The translations under genes and the position numbers were made by a program. Positions 63,265 through 64,000 of a stretch of 64,000 bases of DNA are shown piece by piece. The stretch is from contig NZ_CP120849.1 in the NCBI RefSeq assembly GCF_029581355.1, positions 1,768,501 to 1,832,500 on the forward strand, in the 5' to 3' direction. This DNA comes from Parabacteroides chongii. GTDB taxonomy: Bacteria; Bacteroidota; Bacteroidia; Bacteroidales; Tannerellaceae. How positions within the stretch are numbered: the first letter of the stretch is position 1; every line of letters begins with the position of its first letter. The notes under the pieces are model-generated. The model was not told where the DNA came from. It was given only the letters and a program-made list of their open reading frames with translations, and did not search any database.

Positions 63265-63939
63265 ATGATTAAAACAGAAAAACTGTCTATGCTCTTCACA
63301 ACGGAAGATGTACAGACCAAAGCATTGAATGAAGTAAGTCTGGAGATAAAGAAAGGCGAGTTTGTCGCTATCATGGGGCCTTCGGGCTGCGGCAAATCCA
63401 CCCTGCTGAATATCCTGGGGACACTCGATTCATCGACTTCCGGCAAATATTACTTTGAAGGGAAAGAGATAGATAAGATGAGCGAAAGCCAGCTGACTTC
63501 TTTCCGGAAAGGAAACATCGGCTTTGTCTTCCAAAACTTCAACCTGATTGACGAGTTGACGGTTTTCGAGAATGTAGAACTGCCGCTGGTCTATCTGAAC
63601 GGGAAGAAGTCGGACCGTCGGAAGAAGGTGATGGAGGTCCTGGACCGTATGAACATAGCCCATCGCGCCGGACATTTCCCGCAACAGTTGTCCGGTGGTC
63701 AGCAGCAGCGTGTCGCCATTGCCCGTGCCGTGGTGACGGACTGTAACCTGATCCTGGCGGATGAGCCGACAGGTAACCTGGATTCTACCAATGGCGTTGA
63801 AGTCATGGAGCTGCTTAGCGAACTGAACCGGCAGGGAACGACGATTGTGATCGTTACCCACTCCGAGCGGGATGCGAAATATGCCCATCGGGTGATCCAT
63901 TTACTGGATGGAAAGATAGTATCGGAAGAAAGGCACTAA
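63265..63939 (+). CDS. MacB-type ABC transporter ATP-binding protein
   Basis: 224 residues. Walker A GPSGCGKST, Q-loop FVFQNFNLIDELTVFENV, signature LSGGQQQRVAIARA, Walker B LILADEPTGNLD and switch His in VTHSE. It powers the FtsX-like permeases on both sides. Operon position is 17 bases after the first permease gene and 20 bases before the next. Confidence 0.95.
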   Translation: MIKTEKLSMLFTTEDVQTKALNEVSLEIKKGEFVAIMGPSGCGKSTLLNILGTLDSSTSGKYYFEGKEIDKMSESQLTSFRKGNIGFVFQNFNLIDELTVFENVELPLVYLNGKKSDRRKKVMEVLDRMNIAHRAGHFPQQLSGGQQQRVAIARAVVTDCNLILADEPTGNLDSTNGVEVMELLSELNRQGTTIVIVTHSERDAKYAHRVIHLLDGKIVSEERH

Positions 63940-63959
63940 ATAATCAGACAACAACGAAT

Positions 63960-64000
63960 ATGATCTTATCAAATTATTGGAACAGCGCCTTGCGCAGCCT
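63960..64000 (+). CDS. Start of a further ABC permease gene (partial)
   Basis: Only 13 codons are visible (MILSNYWNSALRS...). The sequence resembles the N-terminus of MacB-type permeases (short amphipathic stretch with NxxALRSL before the first helix), and the position after an ATPase gene fits. The identification is weak because so little is present. Confidence 0.55.
   Translation, partial: MILSNYWNSALRS

Overview
The window is chromosomal DNA from a member of the Bacteroidales, most likely a gut Parabacteroides or close relative. The evidence is SusC/SusD and FecR/ECF loci, TPR-type sensor kinases, DUF2851 and WbqC genes, GH20 hexosaminidases, Bacteroidetes -7 promoter boxes (TAnnTTTG) in front of many genes, and little use of Shine-Dalgarno sites. 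The genus is an inference; there is no rRNA gene here. I found no tRNA, rRNA, CRISPR array, prophage or intact insertion sequence.

Layout. 1-5034: the end of a GH20 gene, then minus-strand genes for a DEAD-box RNA helicase, a tyrosine-phosphatase-like lipoprotein, a PfkB sugar kinase and a SIS-domain isomerase. 5035-16183: a gene-poor stretch with one small membrane ORF, then an M16 protease, a sodium:alanine symporter, an outer-membrane beta-barrel protein, a flavin reductase, an AAA ATPase, a helix-hairpin-helix protein, an NSS transporter, a LolD-like ATPase and TcdA. 16297-24502: a GH20 hexosaminidase and two cobalamin-riboswitch units, each with a BtuB-like receptor. One unit also encodes a surface-type CbiK-like chelatase lipoprotein.

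25039-41741 is the most coherent accessory block and reads as a phosphorus-acquisition region. It holds an OprP/OprO-like porin, an ECF sigma / FecR anti-sigma / STN-SusC / SusD locus, a secreted two-domain enzyme (endonuclease-exonuclease-phosphatase domain plus purple-acid-phosphatase-like domain), a PiT phosphate transporter with a PhoU-like tail, and a 2-aminoethylphosphonate set (DUF5690 membrane protein, PhnX, PhnW). The SusC gene carries a one-base frameshift between its signalling domain and its barrel. The sigma and anti-sigma genes share a promoter-like motif with identical spacing. A 96-bp direct repeat flanks the FecR-to-phosphoesterase segment.

41731-52278: two tandem TPR histidine kinases, HU, and a dapB-lepB-lepB2-wbqC operon whose second signal peptidase lacks the usual catalytic lysine. 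DUF2851 follows, then a decayed RelE/HigB-like toxin with an intact antitoxin. 52495-64000: an Ig-like lipoprotein and DUF3108 pair, a histidine kinase plus NtrC-type regulator operon, and a divergent TolC-MFP-MacB-type ABC export operon that runs off the window. Identical 15-bp palindromes lie before the regulator and before the export operon, which suggests that the regulator controls both. Between them is an array of five palindromes at 21-22 bp pitch. A second array at 24697-24778, with unrelated sequence, has the same pitch.
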